Shown here piece by piece: positions 1 through 11,657 of a DNA stretch of 64,000 nt. The position numbers and the translations under genes are program-made. The number at the start of each line of letters is the position of its first letter. Position 1 is the first letter of the stretch. This DNA comes from Echria macrotheca (Eukaryota; Ascomycota; Sordariomycetes; Sordariales; Schizotheciaceae): positions 248,001-312,000 of the forward strand of contig MU839834.1 of assembly GCA_030411725.1 (NCBI GenBank), given 5' to 3'. A model generated the notes under the pieces. The model saw only the letters and a program-made list of their open reading frames with translations, searched no databases and had not been told where the DNA came from.

Positions 1-3000
1 GGAGGGCTCGGCGAGCTGAATGGAAACCCAGCCAGAGATCAAGGGCGTAACGCGATGGGGGATCCAGGGATTCCCCAGGCAATTATTTTTTTTACCAAGA
101 TGGAAACCACCAGGCCAAAACGGGAACAATGCATTGGCAGCGCCTGTTGGGAACGGGGCCGGCTTCTCTCGCCAATCGCGCGGTGGCCGGCGAACTGATC
201 TGCCACGCATCCGACAACCATGCCAACACGCAGCCGAGGCAAGGCCTGGGACGCCCGCTCGCTCCCGGGTTCCCCTGCTCGCCGTGGTTCGACGACCGAC
301 AGGTGGCGGGCAATTAACTATCAGATGAGGTAAAAGGAAAAGAAAAGGAAAAAAACATTAAAATACTTATTGGTGACCAACATGGGCCGTGCCACCAACA
401 AGAAAGCAAGTTCGAGAAAAGACACAAACCGGTTCAAAATGAGGATAACCAGGAAGAGAGGGACCAAGGTGCCGATCAAACGTATCCCGAATCCGACAGG
501 ACGGAGCCACTATTATTGATCCTTCGGCACCGAGCAAACAACTTTTGAACTTTGAGTCTCGGAACAAACCTAAACCTTTGGACGGGTGTGTTCGGGGCTT
601 TAGCTTCTGGAAGCACGTCAAGGGGAGCTCTGATTGCACGACAGCCACGTGTGAGTTGAATTTTTGGAGTTGCGGGATTGGTTGTTCCCCGCGGTCTGCC
701 TGCGGGCTTCGTAATGCTGTGACTGTGTGACATTGATGACTGCATCGATGATCCCTCGGAAGCTGAGAAAGGGGAGTTTTGGTGGTGTCTGGTGGTGGTG
801 GCAGTGGCAGTGGCAGCAGTGATGCTGGAAAAGGAGGCTGACAAGCTGGGCTGGGAAAGGAGTCCAGTAGTTTTGTAATTCTAGAAGACAACCGTCTCTG
901 TGATCAGACCAAACTTTAATTTTTCGGAGGCACACGTCCAAGAAATCACGACTCAAGAAGTCACGACGAGCAAAAACTACACACAGTACGGCAGATTAAA
1001 TTAAACGCGACGCGGGGGAAAGGAGGGGCGGGCTTTCCCATTTAGCCCCCTGCGCGGTGGTGGTTGGTGCCGAATCCCGGGGTCCGTCCTGTCCGGGCGA
1101 TTCCAGCTGAAATCCATCCCCCCCCTGCTGATATTATATTTTCTGCAGTGCAACGCGATGCTGCTGCTGCTGCTGCACGACGTCACAGCGTTCTTTTGTC
1201 GGTGTTTAAAAACCCCAACCAACTCCATGGGAGTCAATTGCGAGATAGAGAGAGAGAACACGATCTTGAAATCACACACGTCCAAGATATGCCGGGTAAG
1301 GTAAACTATTCTAAAGTACATTTGCTTCCCCGCAAATCTCGGCGGTTCTGTTCCGATATACCTAACCCCTCCTCCACGAAGAGAGTGTGTGGGAAAGAAA
1401 AAAAAGGCGTTTATGCGTGATGCGCTGTCTCTAAGACATTCCTAGCTGAAAACAGCTACGAGGCGTCGAGCATCGAATGTCGCCGACCCGACCGCTTTAA
1501 GTCACCCACCCGCAGTCGGTGAGGAGAGGAGGGGCTGGACAAAACCTCCCGACCCGACCGACTGAATAACCCCCCACTCTGCACCCACTACCGCGAACTC
1601 GATGCTACTGTCAGGGTCCAACTCTGTTTAGACCTAGCATTTCGTCAAGAGTTCATGCCAATGTGTCTGTGTCTGTGTCAAGGTTCAAGCTCGGATGACA
1701 GCAGATGCCAGGGAAGAGTAGGTACACTAGCAGATCTGTTACTACGCCAGGTCCCTGGATCCCATCCCAGATCTAAATCTAATAAAAATACTTGGAAAGC
1801 TGCCTGATGCACTGCGGCACTGCCCATGCCTTCCTTCGAATGGGGGGGCATGGCATCAGATGGGGAGGTCCGAACCCACGGGACGGTCACCCAACCAAAC
1901 GGCCCTCGCAAGTGTCTGGGGTATTGGTGGCGACTGGCGAGCGAATAACTACGAGGGCCAATGAGATGTATGGCATTGTTTCACCGACAAGCCAACCACG
2001 GCGCGGGCGCGGGCGCGGGGGGGGATCTCTCTTCTTCGAACATGCTGCCCGACGCGGATGTTTTGGCCGGCGGCGGGGTCGGCCATTAACTAAGGTAGTG
2101 TATGCCTATGACGGGCCCGGCCCGGTCCAGCCTGGTTCTGGTCCCTTTTCGAGGCATGACAACATCCAACGGAGGCTCGCTCTCATGATCGATGTGGCTT
2201 CGCGCAGATCTGGACAAGTTTATCAAGGAAATATTCTACGGGAGGGGGAAATCAAGAAATACGATCACCGCTACACTATACGATTTCCGGATAGTTAGGG
2301 CTTTTTCCCACAAAACCGCGCAACGGTTTGCGAGGGTTGCCAAGTTGCGCCGCATGTCTCAGACAACACAACAGCGGAGCGGAGAGCGGCAAGGCGGACA
2401 ACAGTCAGCCAGCCAGCCCATTCCGGAAGGGGTTCTAGTTCCAAGCACCAGAAGATTCGTGGACCAACTAGTTACACTAAAAAGGTGACGCGTTAGTTTC
2501 TAGTCTAGTGGATAAAACAAGGATACCACTTCGGAGATTATCGAGAGAAGCACCAGGGCGAGAAGCGGCGAGGCTGTCGTGTGGCAAGTAAAACAACATG
2601 TCTCAGTCCCAGACGACGGCGTCCAACGGGGTAGTTAGATCCTGTCCGAGAGGCCCGAGATGCATCGCCAAAGCGGTTTGTAATTTGGATTCCAAGCTTA
2701 ACTTGTCTTGCTAGTCTTCCTCGGCGAGAAGTAACAGAATGCAAGATGGCATGAAAGGAAAAGGAACTGTTAACGGTAGAGTCGATGTTCAAATCAAGTG
2801 TATGAGAGGCAGATAACCAATTCAATATCTTGTGTTTTTTGACTGACAATCCGTAGCCGAGAAAAAGCTGAGAAGAAAAGCGCAGGAGAGAAGCCCCTGA
2901 ATCTCATCGAAATGCTGGCTTGCCCCCTGAACGCCAACCAACAACAAGCACCATACAAAACAAGTTCATTCCCATGTGTGTAGACCAAAGCAAAAACAAA

Positions 3001-3003
3001 AAA
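1..3003. other. Intergenic region, no gene seen
   Basis: No reading frame here resembles a known family or has a convincing start, splice pattern and codon bias. The longest frames (367-891 minus, 1792-2298 plus) are low-complexity His/Pro/Arg/Gly-rich translations of GC-rich sequence. There is a GC-rich run near 1998-2025 and a short GA-rich stretch near 1240-1260. The right end holds the 3' flank of the P450 gene, whose stop is at 3004-3006. Confidence 0.6.
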
Positions 3004-6000
3004 TCAAAACACATCGCTGATATACCTCGTCTCCTTGATCCGCGCCAGCCACGCCTCAGCCTCCTCGGCCGTCTCCTCCGGATGTACCTCGCGGTACACG
3101 CGCAGACAAACCTCGGCCGTGCTCCTCCCGATGCCGGCCGCGCTGCCGCAGACTAAAATCTTGGCGCCGCCGGCTCGGAACATATCCCTCAGCTCGGCGC
3201 GGTCGGCCCACATGCGCCCGTCGACGTGGCCGGTATATCCACCAGTACCACCCTCCTCGTCGGGGGGCGGCGCGCGCTTCGAGAAGGCCGGCCTGACGGT
3301 GACGAGCCCCTCGCGCTGCCACTGCTCGAGCTCAGCGCGGTACAGGTAGTCCTGCTCAAAATCGCGGCAGCCAAAGTACAGCACGGCCTGGCCGAGGGCG
3401 TCGACGCCGCGGGCGGCCGCGATGGCGGCGCGGTCTTGGATGAAGGCCCGCATGGGCGCGATGCCGGTGCCGGCGGCTACCATGATCACGGGCGTCTTGG
3501 GGTCGGCGGGGAGCCGGAAGGGGAGGGCCGTGTGCCTCACGAAACACCGCAGCCTGGCGCCGGGGCGGCGGGACGCCAAGTACGACGAGGCTACGCCGTG
3601 GAAGGTCGTGGATGGGTGGGCGTGCGATGGCGATGTGTGCACGTCGTAGGTTAGAGAGACTGTCCACCCCTCTTCTTCTTCTGCTTCCGTATCGTTCTTC
3701 TTCTTCTTGGGTTCCGCACCCATGAGGTTCTGGAAGACGGGCGACGACGAGATGGAGTACTCGCGCGGTCCCAGCGGCGGGAGCATGTCCAGATACGCGG
3801 CGAAGCCGAGCTTGCAGGACGGATAGTCCTCGAGCAGGTCCAGCAGCGAGAAGCGCTTGCCGAGGATCTCGCTCGCGTAGAGCTCGTCGGACGCCAGCGC
3901 CCGCAGCTTCTCGGCCTCCAGCCCGGTCGACAGCGAGGCGAGCGTCGCGACCTGGCGCTGCGAGGCCGGCGTGGCCAGCTCGACGCGCGTGCTGAGGAGT
4001 GCAAACACCGACAGCGGACCGGTTTCCGACGAAGACAGCAGGTGCTCCTTCTTGGTGTTCGACACGGTGACCACGTCGTCGGCGTGCAGGCCGAAGCGGC
4101 GCAGGACGCGATTGACCGAATCGACGGGATTGAACGGCTGGACGACGAGGTAGTCGCCGCTCTGGTACTCGACGCCCGGCGCGAGGAGGATATCGATCTG
4201 GCGCTTCTCGAGGCCGACGCCGCTGGGGGCGAGCACCTTGTTGTCGATGACGGTGCCCTCTGACACGTCCTCGCCGGCCAGCTTCGACGGCGTATCGGGC
4301 TTGGCCACGGTCACGGCGATATCGTCACCCTGCTGGATGGCCGTCTCCACGCCCGTGGCCTTGCGCAGCGCCGGAAACAGACCTAACTTCCACTCCTCAA
4401 AGGGCCCGATGATATCCTCGCTCACGTCGACATAGCCGGCGGGGACGAGCCGCGTGGCGCCCAGCTTGGCCATGAGCTCGTCGACGAGGCGCGGGATGCG
4501 GTGGAACGTGGTCGCCCAGTCTTTGTTGCCGGCGCCGAAGACGGCGTACCGCACGCCCCAGAGCATGGTGTCGTGTTTGGCCGGGTCGGCGGCGCGCGTC
4601 TCGAGCCAGGCGACGAAGTTGCGGCCGTTGTCGGGCGGCTTGCCCTCGTACGAGGACGTGATGATGATCACGGGCTTGCCGTTGGCGGGGAGGTGCTCGA
4701 CGCCCTCGTCGAGGTTCTGGACGCCCGCCGGGACGCCGAGACCGAAATTCGGGGCGTCGGTTTGGAGGTCCTCGCTGAAGGATTTGCAGGTGCCCGTGTT
4801 GCCGCCGTACAGGACCGTGATGGGCTTGAGATTGGTCTTTTCTGCGTCCTTGGACTGTCCGTTGGTGCCGTTGGGGGCTGCCTTCGGCGTGGGCACAGGG
4901 GCGTTGCCAAAGGTGAACAGGTGGTCCCGTCCCGGTCGTCTCTTCACCTTGAGGTAGAAATTCTCGGGCTTGATGGTCAGCGTTGATTTGATTTTCAGCC
5001 GGTAGTCCGGGTCGGCCATCTCGACGTTGAACCGCTGCAGGACCATGGCCATGGTGATCATGATTTCCTGTTCGGCCAGGTACCGGCCGATGCACGAACG
5101 GACGCCGGTGCCGAACGGCTTCCACGCGTTGGCGGGCAGCCGCTCCCAGCCGCCGTTCAGAAACCGCTCGGGCCGGAACTCGTTGGCGTCGTCGCCCCAG
5201 ACGGCCGGGTCGTGGTGCAGCCCTTTGAGGTTGAGGACGAGGGCCATGTCGGGCGTGACCTTGTACTTGCCGGCCAGCAGCCGCGTCTTCTTCGCGTGTC
5301 GGGTGTACATGGCGATCGGACCGAGGGCGCGGAGCGTCTCGCGCAGGCAGGCCTCGATGTACTTGAGTTTGGGGATGTCCTCGAGCTCGAGCGGGCGGCC
5401 GCCGAGGACGGCGTCGACTTCTGCGTAGCATTTTTGGAGGGCCTCGGGGTGCTGGAGGAGGTTGTAGAAGAGGAACATTAGTGTACCGGCCGAGGTGTCA
5501 TGGCCGGCGACCTGCCCCCAACTTTTGTTAGCAGAAAATCCACAAAGGGAAAAGGAGATAAAAAAAAGGGGTAGGGGGGTGTACCAAAAAGGTGGCCATC
5601 TGATACCGAATGTTTTCGTCTGTGAACCCCTTGCCAGTGACGGGATCCTTGGCGGTCAGCATGACACTCAGGATATCATCGACGTCGGGACGCGGGTTCT
5701 GGCGGCGATCGGCGACGCTGTGGTGGTTTGGATTAGCTTTTTGCCTTTTTGGGGAATAAATGACTGTGTCTCAAACTTCAGGAGCTCTGCACTCCCAAGA
5801 CAGCACAAATATGACCAAAGAAGGGAATAATCGTATCCGATCCGATACTCACATATCGTCGCACACTTTCCACATGGCGTGGATGTCATCCATCATCTGC
5901 TTCTTGTCGCGAAAGTGCAGGTAGTTTTGGATGGCGAGCCGGTCGGTGCGGCGGCCGGTCTCCCTGAGGACGGAGCCGAGCTGCTTGGCGAAGGGGATGA

Positions 6001-6772
6001 GGTCTTCGCCGTACTATTTTTTTCCATCATCATTAACACAGGTTGGTAAAGGGTTAAGGTACCTAGGTAGACAGAACGAGAACTTACGAAGGCGTTGAAG
6101 CGGTAGTTGAAGGCGCAGAGGCCGATGACATCGAAGGCGAGTCTTTTTTTTGTCCCTCTCTGTTAGGATATACCAGAGTCTCGAAAAAAAAGAAAGGGGA
6201 AGTGGGCAAAATTACCGTGTAAAGTCATCCATGGTGTTGATGCGCGTCTCTGGCCCGAACCGGTCCCAGCGAAGAATCATCTGCGACAGGATATCCGTCA
6301 TCTGGCCAAACATCTTGCGGACGTGCAGCGGACCGAATACGGGCACCAGCGTGCGGTGGGCGATGCCCCATTCCTCCTCGTCAGAATACGAAGTAAACAG
6401 GCCGTTCTTGACAAACGTCCGCACCTCCTCCTGCACGCCCGTGACATACTTCTCGAAGTGCTCGTCGTCCGAGACCTCGTCGATCAGCGTGTGTGACGAG
6501 AGCACCACGACCCGCCGCTTGATTAGGTTCAGGCTGAAGATGGGGCCGTACGTGTCGGCCAGCCGCCAGAAGGAGCTGGCGAGGAAGTTGCGGTCGAGCT
6601 CGGAGAGGTTTTGCGTCAGGAAGCGCTCGGGCGGGTGCGGGATTGGTTCGCCGTCGGGGATTTCTTCGGTCGGGTGGTCGGAGACCAGGGTCGGGGCCGG
6701 GACGGGGTGGGGGTGAGGTGCCGGGGACGAAGCCGGGGCCGGTTTAGAGGTGTGGAAGGGGCAAGATGCCAT
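3004..6772 (-). CDS. CYP505 self-sufficient cytochrome P450/NADPH-P450 reductase
   Basis: Bifunctional fatty-acid-hydroxylase-type monooxygenase of the P450foxy/BM3 family, with the heme domain fused to its own diflavin reductase. Five exons fit in phase: 6772-6216, 6142-6088, 6013-5853, 5717-5585 and 5511-3004, giving about 1137 aa. Visible motifs are the I-helix VAGHDTSAGT (residues ~303-312), ETLR for ExxR (~360), the heme loop FGTGVRSCIGR with the ligand Cys near 442, the FMN loop ITVLYGGNTGTC (~533), the FAD motif REYSISSS and the NADPH motif VAAGTGIAPMRAF, ending in an aromatic-containing ISDVF tail. The family is known to hydroxylate fatty acids and alcohols at sub-terminal carbons and is usually membrane-free. 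The N-terminal 30 residues are Pro/His-rich. It stands alone, with no biosynthetic cluster around it. The start is the first ATG in the frame. Confidence 0.95.
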
Positions 6773-7251
6773 GTTTTTTTTAGGTTAAGTGGATACGGGT
6801 TAGGGGATTATTGATGGCATGAGGAAGGGATTTGAGATAGATGGATGGGGTGTGGGAGGGAGTTCTTATTCCCCTGAGACTTCCGGATCGAGGAGGTGAT
6901 TGTGTTGCTGGTTGTAGTACAAAATACAATACCTAGACTAGTCTGAATCGGATAATGTAGTCGGAATGTGTGATATCTTCTTCATCCACCGACTAGACGG
7001 ACATCTGAAGCACATCTCCTCTTTATACATCATCTCAACACCCAGACCAAATCCTTCCAACCTGTTACCAACCAATCTATCATGCACCACAAGCCGAGGG
7101 AAAACCAAGCCAGGCCGCGGGTTCGGAATCAGCCTGTCCATACAGACAATCCTACATCTCGAGAGACGAAGCAGAGAAAGCAAGTCGCGTATATCGTATA
7201 CCACATTCTCTCGGTGTTCTACCTAGGTAGGGACCAAAGGGTTTCAACGGT
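6773..7251. other. P450 promoter region up to transposon target site
   Basis: This is the 5' flank of the CYP505 gene, ending at the left copy of the transposon target-site duplication. No gene is seen. Short frames such as 6938-7204 minus have no recognisable features. Confidence 0.5.
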
Positions 7252-7259
7252 ATATGCAA

Positions 7260-7347
7260 GAGGACCTCACGAGCCACTGTAGGCTCCTTCACAACATACT
7301 ATAGGCCCACAAAAATCCCCATACATAACCCCAACCCTACGCCACCA
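7260..7347 (+). repeat. Left terminal inverted repeat of MULE
   Basis: The left arm begins GAGGACCTCACGAGCCACTG and runs to about the GCCACCACA stretch. It pairs with 10183-10270 in reverse complement with around half a dozen mismatches, nearly all C/T or G/A. The base composition is normal, so RIP hit the ends far less than the interior. Confidence 0.92.
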
Positions 7348-7699
7348 CACACACAGCCAAATACATTGCCAGGTGTCAGACTTCCAAAGAAAAGCCCAAC
7401 CAGCACCAAAACGCTCAAAAACGCAATAAAAACGACAACTATCAATTAAAATAGTTTCAATTACTAACTAATCTACGTAACTACTAGCAAGAAACAACCC
7501 CCTTTAGGGAAAAATAACCCCCTACTAATCTATAACCTTACGCGATAGCTTCCTTACCCTCCCGCTCTTCCTAACCCCCTTTAGTACCAAAGCCGTCGCT
7601 AAGTTTATAAATAAAGCTATTATAAATACCAAGAAGGCAGCAAAAACACTACTAGTTATAAAACTAAATACTAAGGTAAAGGAAACTATTAGGTTACTT

Positions 7700-9978
7700 C
7701 TATTTAATATTACCCCCTTTTATCTTAACAGCTTATAATATATACTTGCTATTAAATTTATTTATCAACCTAAGGCCCTTTTTACAATTGTTAAAGCTCT
7801 TTTTAAGCCGGGTATCTTACTCTTTTATAAAAAGGATAAGGGAAGCTTACTTAATAGCAAAAAGGCTTAATTGTTAGGCAAAAAAAATTAGCTAAATGGA
7901 ATTACTATTTAAAAAGCTAATATAATATTATTATTAACTTTTAAAAGCAAATATATTAGTCTTAATATATTTAAATTACTAGTAAAGGCATTAAAGCCGC
8001 GTAGCCTATTCTTAAGGATAATAACGATATTAAACTCCTAATACTATAGCAATAGGTCTTTTTCTACTAAGCTTCTCCTTAGCTACTAAAAGCGGTAAAA
8101 ATTTTTTTTAATAAACGGTATTTTTTCGTAATAATATTAAAAAAGCTTGTAGCTATAAAAAATACCGTACTATAGCCTTACGCAGTATATATACTCTTTA
8201 AAAAGCGGTGGATTAGGTTAAATACATATCGAAATAACGCCTAATATAATCCTATATTATTTTGTTGTTAGATTTAAAACTTAAGTAAAAATATTATAAA
8301 ACGCTATATTTAGTTAATCTTTCCCAAAAAAGTTAAAGTATAAATAATTCTTCTTTACCTTTATTACTTTCTCAATATTTAAAGCTATTATATTAATTAT
8401 CGTAATACTTTACTTTACGTAATTAAGGACTAAACTATAACCTGTAATTAAAAATAACTTAAAATACTTATTAACTACCTTTATAAAAAATATAATTTTT
8501 TAGTTAAAGTTAAAATTTTTATTAATATAATAATTAGCCTATTTTTCCTTAAATAACATTTATTACTCCTTAAAATATTATAAAATTGCCGCCTAATTTT
8601 TAAAGTACGCTTAAAGCTTATTTTATATTTTTTCGAACTCCTTTTTAGTATTAATATATATAATAACTTCCCAGAGCTTATAAAGCCCTATTATTAAGTA
8701 TTTTACTATATCAGGAATAAAGCCGGTTTAACCATTAACGGGTTTATTACTATAATTAATAACGCTTTTATTGTAAGCGTAATTAAAATTATTCTCTTAA
8801 TTTTATAAACTTATAGGCGGTAAAAGTCCTAGGCGTATAATAACCTTAATAACGGTATCTTTACTTTACTTTTTTTTAATCTACAGGGTTATATTTTTAT
8901 TAAAATAAAATACGCAAATTTAAGGTTTTGTAAGGGGGTAAATATTTATAATAGCTCCTCTTATAGCAGTATCGAAGTTGGTAATAATTATACCCGAGAA
9001 AAGCGCGCTAGCTTTCTTACAAATAGCGTTAACTTAACTTATTAATTAATTAAAACCCTTACGCTTTTCGTTATTAATAAAGCTAAAGCCGTAACTAAAA
9101 ACCTTCTTAATATAATTAAAAGCCACGATTTAAAAAAAGGTAAGGTTTTTATTATTAGTTTTATAGGTATTATCGTAAAATTGTACTTATAAATAAAAAA
9201 CCTATTACTTTTTAATTTATTTAGTAAATTAAAAAAAACCCTTTAGCTTTTTAACACTATTTACATCCTCCTCGTCGATACCATTTAGCTACTTTACCTA
9301 CTTAACAACGTAAAGGATACCCTTCTCTTTTAATAAATTAATTATTAATAAAAACAGGTTATATTCCTTTATAGCAGCCTTATTTAATTACTAGTAATAT
9401 ATTTAAAGTTAGCGTTAAGTAAATATAATCCCTAAAAACTTTTATTTAAATTCGTATATAACCTTGTAAAATTTAATTACCAACCTATTGATATATTGCG
9501 TAATAAAAACCTTATACTTATCTATAAACTTCCCTAAAAACTAAAAATCTTCGGGGTTATAGTCGTAATACTCATCGCAACCCGCTTTAATCTTAAAGCT
9601 TTAATAGTATTGCCTATCAACAAGTAGTACCTTAACCGTACCCTTCTAATTATAATTAACTTTAATAATACTTATTTAGTAAAAACGGGCCTTTAAAGTT
9701 CCAATCTTTCCTCTTACGCAAGCAAAATCAATCCTAAACGGCCCAAAGTTCTTAATATAGTTGCAGGATTAGACCTTAACAACGGCAAATCAAGCAAGGG
9801 CGCAAAACTCCTCTAAATCCGCAAAAAGCTCTTCCTTTATATCATATTTAGTCATATAAAGCCAATACTCTAGGGAGGAATTCGAAAAGGGTTCAACCAC
9901 GGAGGATTCTTCGGACATAGGCTCGTCGTCGCAAAAGCCCTTCCACTCTTCGTCACCGTAATCGGGATCAACATCCAT
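7700..9978 (-). pseudogene. MULE transposase relic
   Basis: This is the decayed transposase frame of the surrounding element. Reading starts at the ATG at 9978, in a stretch of normal composition encoding an acidic N-terminus (MDVDPDYGDEEWKGF...). After 62 clean codons the first TGA appears. The same frame then continues past many TAA/TAG codons with family-like sequence between them. It includes FACVRGKIGTLKARF (FAR1-like N-terminal region), the DNTYKTN block with the first catalytic Asp, a second Asp in NFDTAIRGA, a Cys/His block and KEFEKI/FKEK text typical of the region after the DDE core. No frameshift was needed to follow it to at least ~8530. The lower limit is approximate because the 3' part is too degraded to align by eye. 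It cannot encode a working enzyme. Confidence 0.85.
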
Positions 9979-10182
9979 CTATACTATATTAGCAAGGAAA
10001 TTAATTAAAAGGGTTTATAAATTACTACAATAATCTACGCGTCTTACGCGCGTAACACGTTAATTAGTATAAATTATAATATTAACTGCGGATAGTTGCA
10101 GATAGCTACATATAGCTGCAAATAATAAAAATAATAAAAATGCTGTGGTTACTAACAGCTAGCTGGCATTTGTGAATTTTGG

Positions 10183-10270
10183 CGGCGGCGCAGGGTTGGG
10201 GTTATGTATGGGGATTTTTGTAGGCCTACAGTATGTTGTGAAAGAGCCTACAGTGGCTCGTGAGGTCCTC
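10183..10270 (-). repeat. Right terminal inverted repeat of MULE
   Basis: Reverse complement of the left arm, ending GTGAGGTCCTC at 10270. It is followed directly by the second ATATGCAA target copy. Confidence 0.92.
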
Positions 10271-10278
10271 ATATGCAA

Positions 10279-11657
10279 ATGCATGTAGGTCATGTCTAAT
10301 ACCGCCGGCCACTCGGCTGTTGGTGGTTACACATTCCAATCGGAAGCCGGGCTCGGCGGGGGGGAACACTGCCGCGGTGCATTAGACTCTGGATTGCCGG
10401 GCCTATCATTCTTGTCGTAGATTCCGATACATGATCGTGTGTGCGTGTTTGGGTAGTGTAGTGTATGTTGGGGGCTTAGTAACAGACATGACCCCTGAGG
10501 TATGATTCCGAGGTAGTCTCCATATGGATCTTACCACTCATACCTTACCTAGATGCATATGTACAATAACAGCCGTGATATATCCAACCACAGGGATACG
10601 TCATAGTCTCCCCATTTTGTTCCCGCCTGAAGCAGTGCAGGTAAGGATGGTTGTTCTGTGAAAGAGAGGAATGGCCCTCTGGCCCCAGCTAAATACAGGT
10701 GGTGTGGTCCGTGCGTATCGCTATCCTGCTCGAGGTGCTCCTTTCAGGTCTAACACGCCCATGGTCTCTGGTTCTCCTGCATTGTTACACAGTCCTGTGT
10801 CCCTTTCACAGGTCGGCTCTTTAGGTACCGAGGCATCTTGGCATCCAGACCGCGAGACCCTCTCTGCGTGTAAGCCGCCCCATTTAATATCACAGACGGA
10901 GCGTGCATCCAGACACGGTTCAGACCGCGGCGGGAAGAGAACGAGGTGCTGCGTGAGGTAAGCTCCCGTGCCCCCGTCCCTCCCCATAAGAGGTCCCCTG
11001 TAAAAATATTCCGCGCAATATGCAAGCCAAGATTCCCCGGGTCGTTCCGGCATCCGGCATCCGGCATCGAGATCTGGAGATGTTTCGGTTTGTTATCCCG
11101 AACGAGACGGAGCCTCGGTCTATGTTACATAGCCGTGCTTTTTGACTCGTATACATGCGAGCTTTGAACCAGTTCTACCTCAAAACTAGATGCTTACATA
11201 GTAGAGTCTAGTTTCAGACGTAAGAAAACAGCGATAGACCACTCCGCCTACACGTCCCTCGCCAAGAGACCAGGTGAGTCCATTATACCACCCCAATTAG
11301 AGGGGGATGTCGGCGTGAATGTTCCATCTGACCGTACTGAATAAGCAACTTACTTGATCCTCACCAAAGCACTCCCGCAGTGGTAGCCGGGCAAGTCATG
11401 GATCAGCCGTATATTCAAGTGAACTGGGGTCGTGCCTTCTTGGGCCGACATCATATTGGATGGAAAAACCTGCGGAGATCCAGAACTAAACATAGGATGT
11501 TGGAAATTGGAATCCGTTCACATGTACTTAGCAAGATGTGAGGGGGGTAAAGAAGTGAATCCAAAATAAATTCCACTACCTGAAGATATAGCTAACTGCC
11601 CTCACATGCCCAACACCAACACAACCGCAACCTAAGCCCAATCACCACCCTCCAGAT
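10279..11657. other. Intergenic region, no gene seen
   Basis: Normal-composition DNA between the transposon and the 3' end of the secreted-protein gene. Several frames of 70-110 codons overlap on both strands at 10.67-11.17 kb, but none has a recognisable domain or sensible residue pattern. A short tandem CATCCGG repeat lies near 11050. Confidence 0.5.

Larger units (their letters stand above)
7252..10278. mobile_element. RIP-degraded Mutator-like DNA transposon (MULE) with intact ends
   Basis: The element spans 7260-10270 (3,011 bp). It starts and ends with inverted copies of GAGGACCTCACGAGCCACTG and continues as an inverted repeat of about 88 bp (7260-7347 and 10183-10270). The two arms differ at only a few sites, nearly all transitions. 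An 8-bp direct duplication ATATGCAA flanks it at 7252-7259 and 10271-10278. The interior (about 7390-9780 and 9990-10140) is extremely AT-rich. On the minus strand it holds one long frame broken only by TAA/TAG, as expected from C-to-T RIP. Readable blocks match fungal MULE transposases (Hop-like): an N-terminal FAVVK region, QFYDNTYKTN near 9187-9140, IITNFDTAIRGA near 8985-8950, ICVFYFNKN near 8920-8890 and GLYKLWEVIIY downstream. MULEs usually make 8-11 bp duplications, so 8 bp is compatible. Confidence 0.9.

Noticed and set aside
4397..5431. 344-codon minus-strand frame rich in Arg/Pro/His
   Set aside because: Shadow frame of the CYP505 exon, with composition typical of out-of-frame GC-rich coding DNA.
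9790..9978. 62-codon frame on the minus strand as an independent small gene
   Set aside because: It is the preserved 5' end of the MULE transposase; the same frame continues with transposase-like sequence beyond the stop.
7252..10278. hAT-family element, suggested by the 8-bp target duplication
   Set aside because: The long inverted repeats and the DNTYKTN and NFDTAI blocks fit Mutator-like transposases, not hAT.
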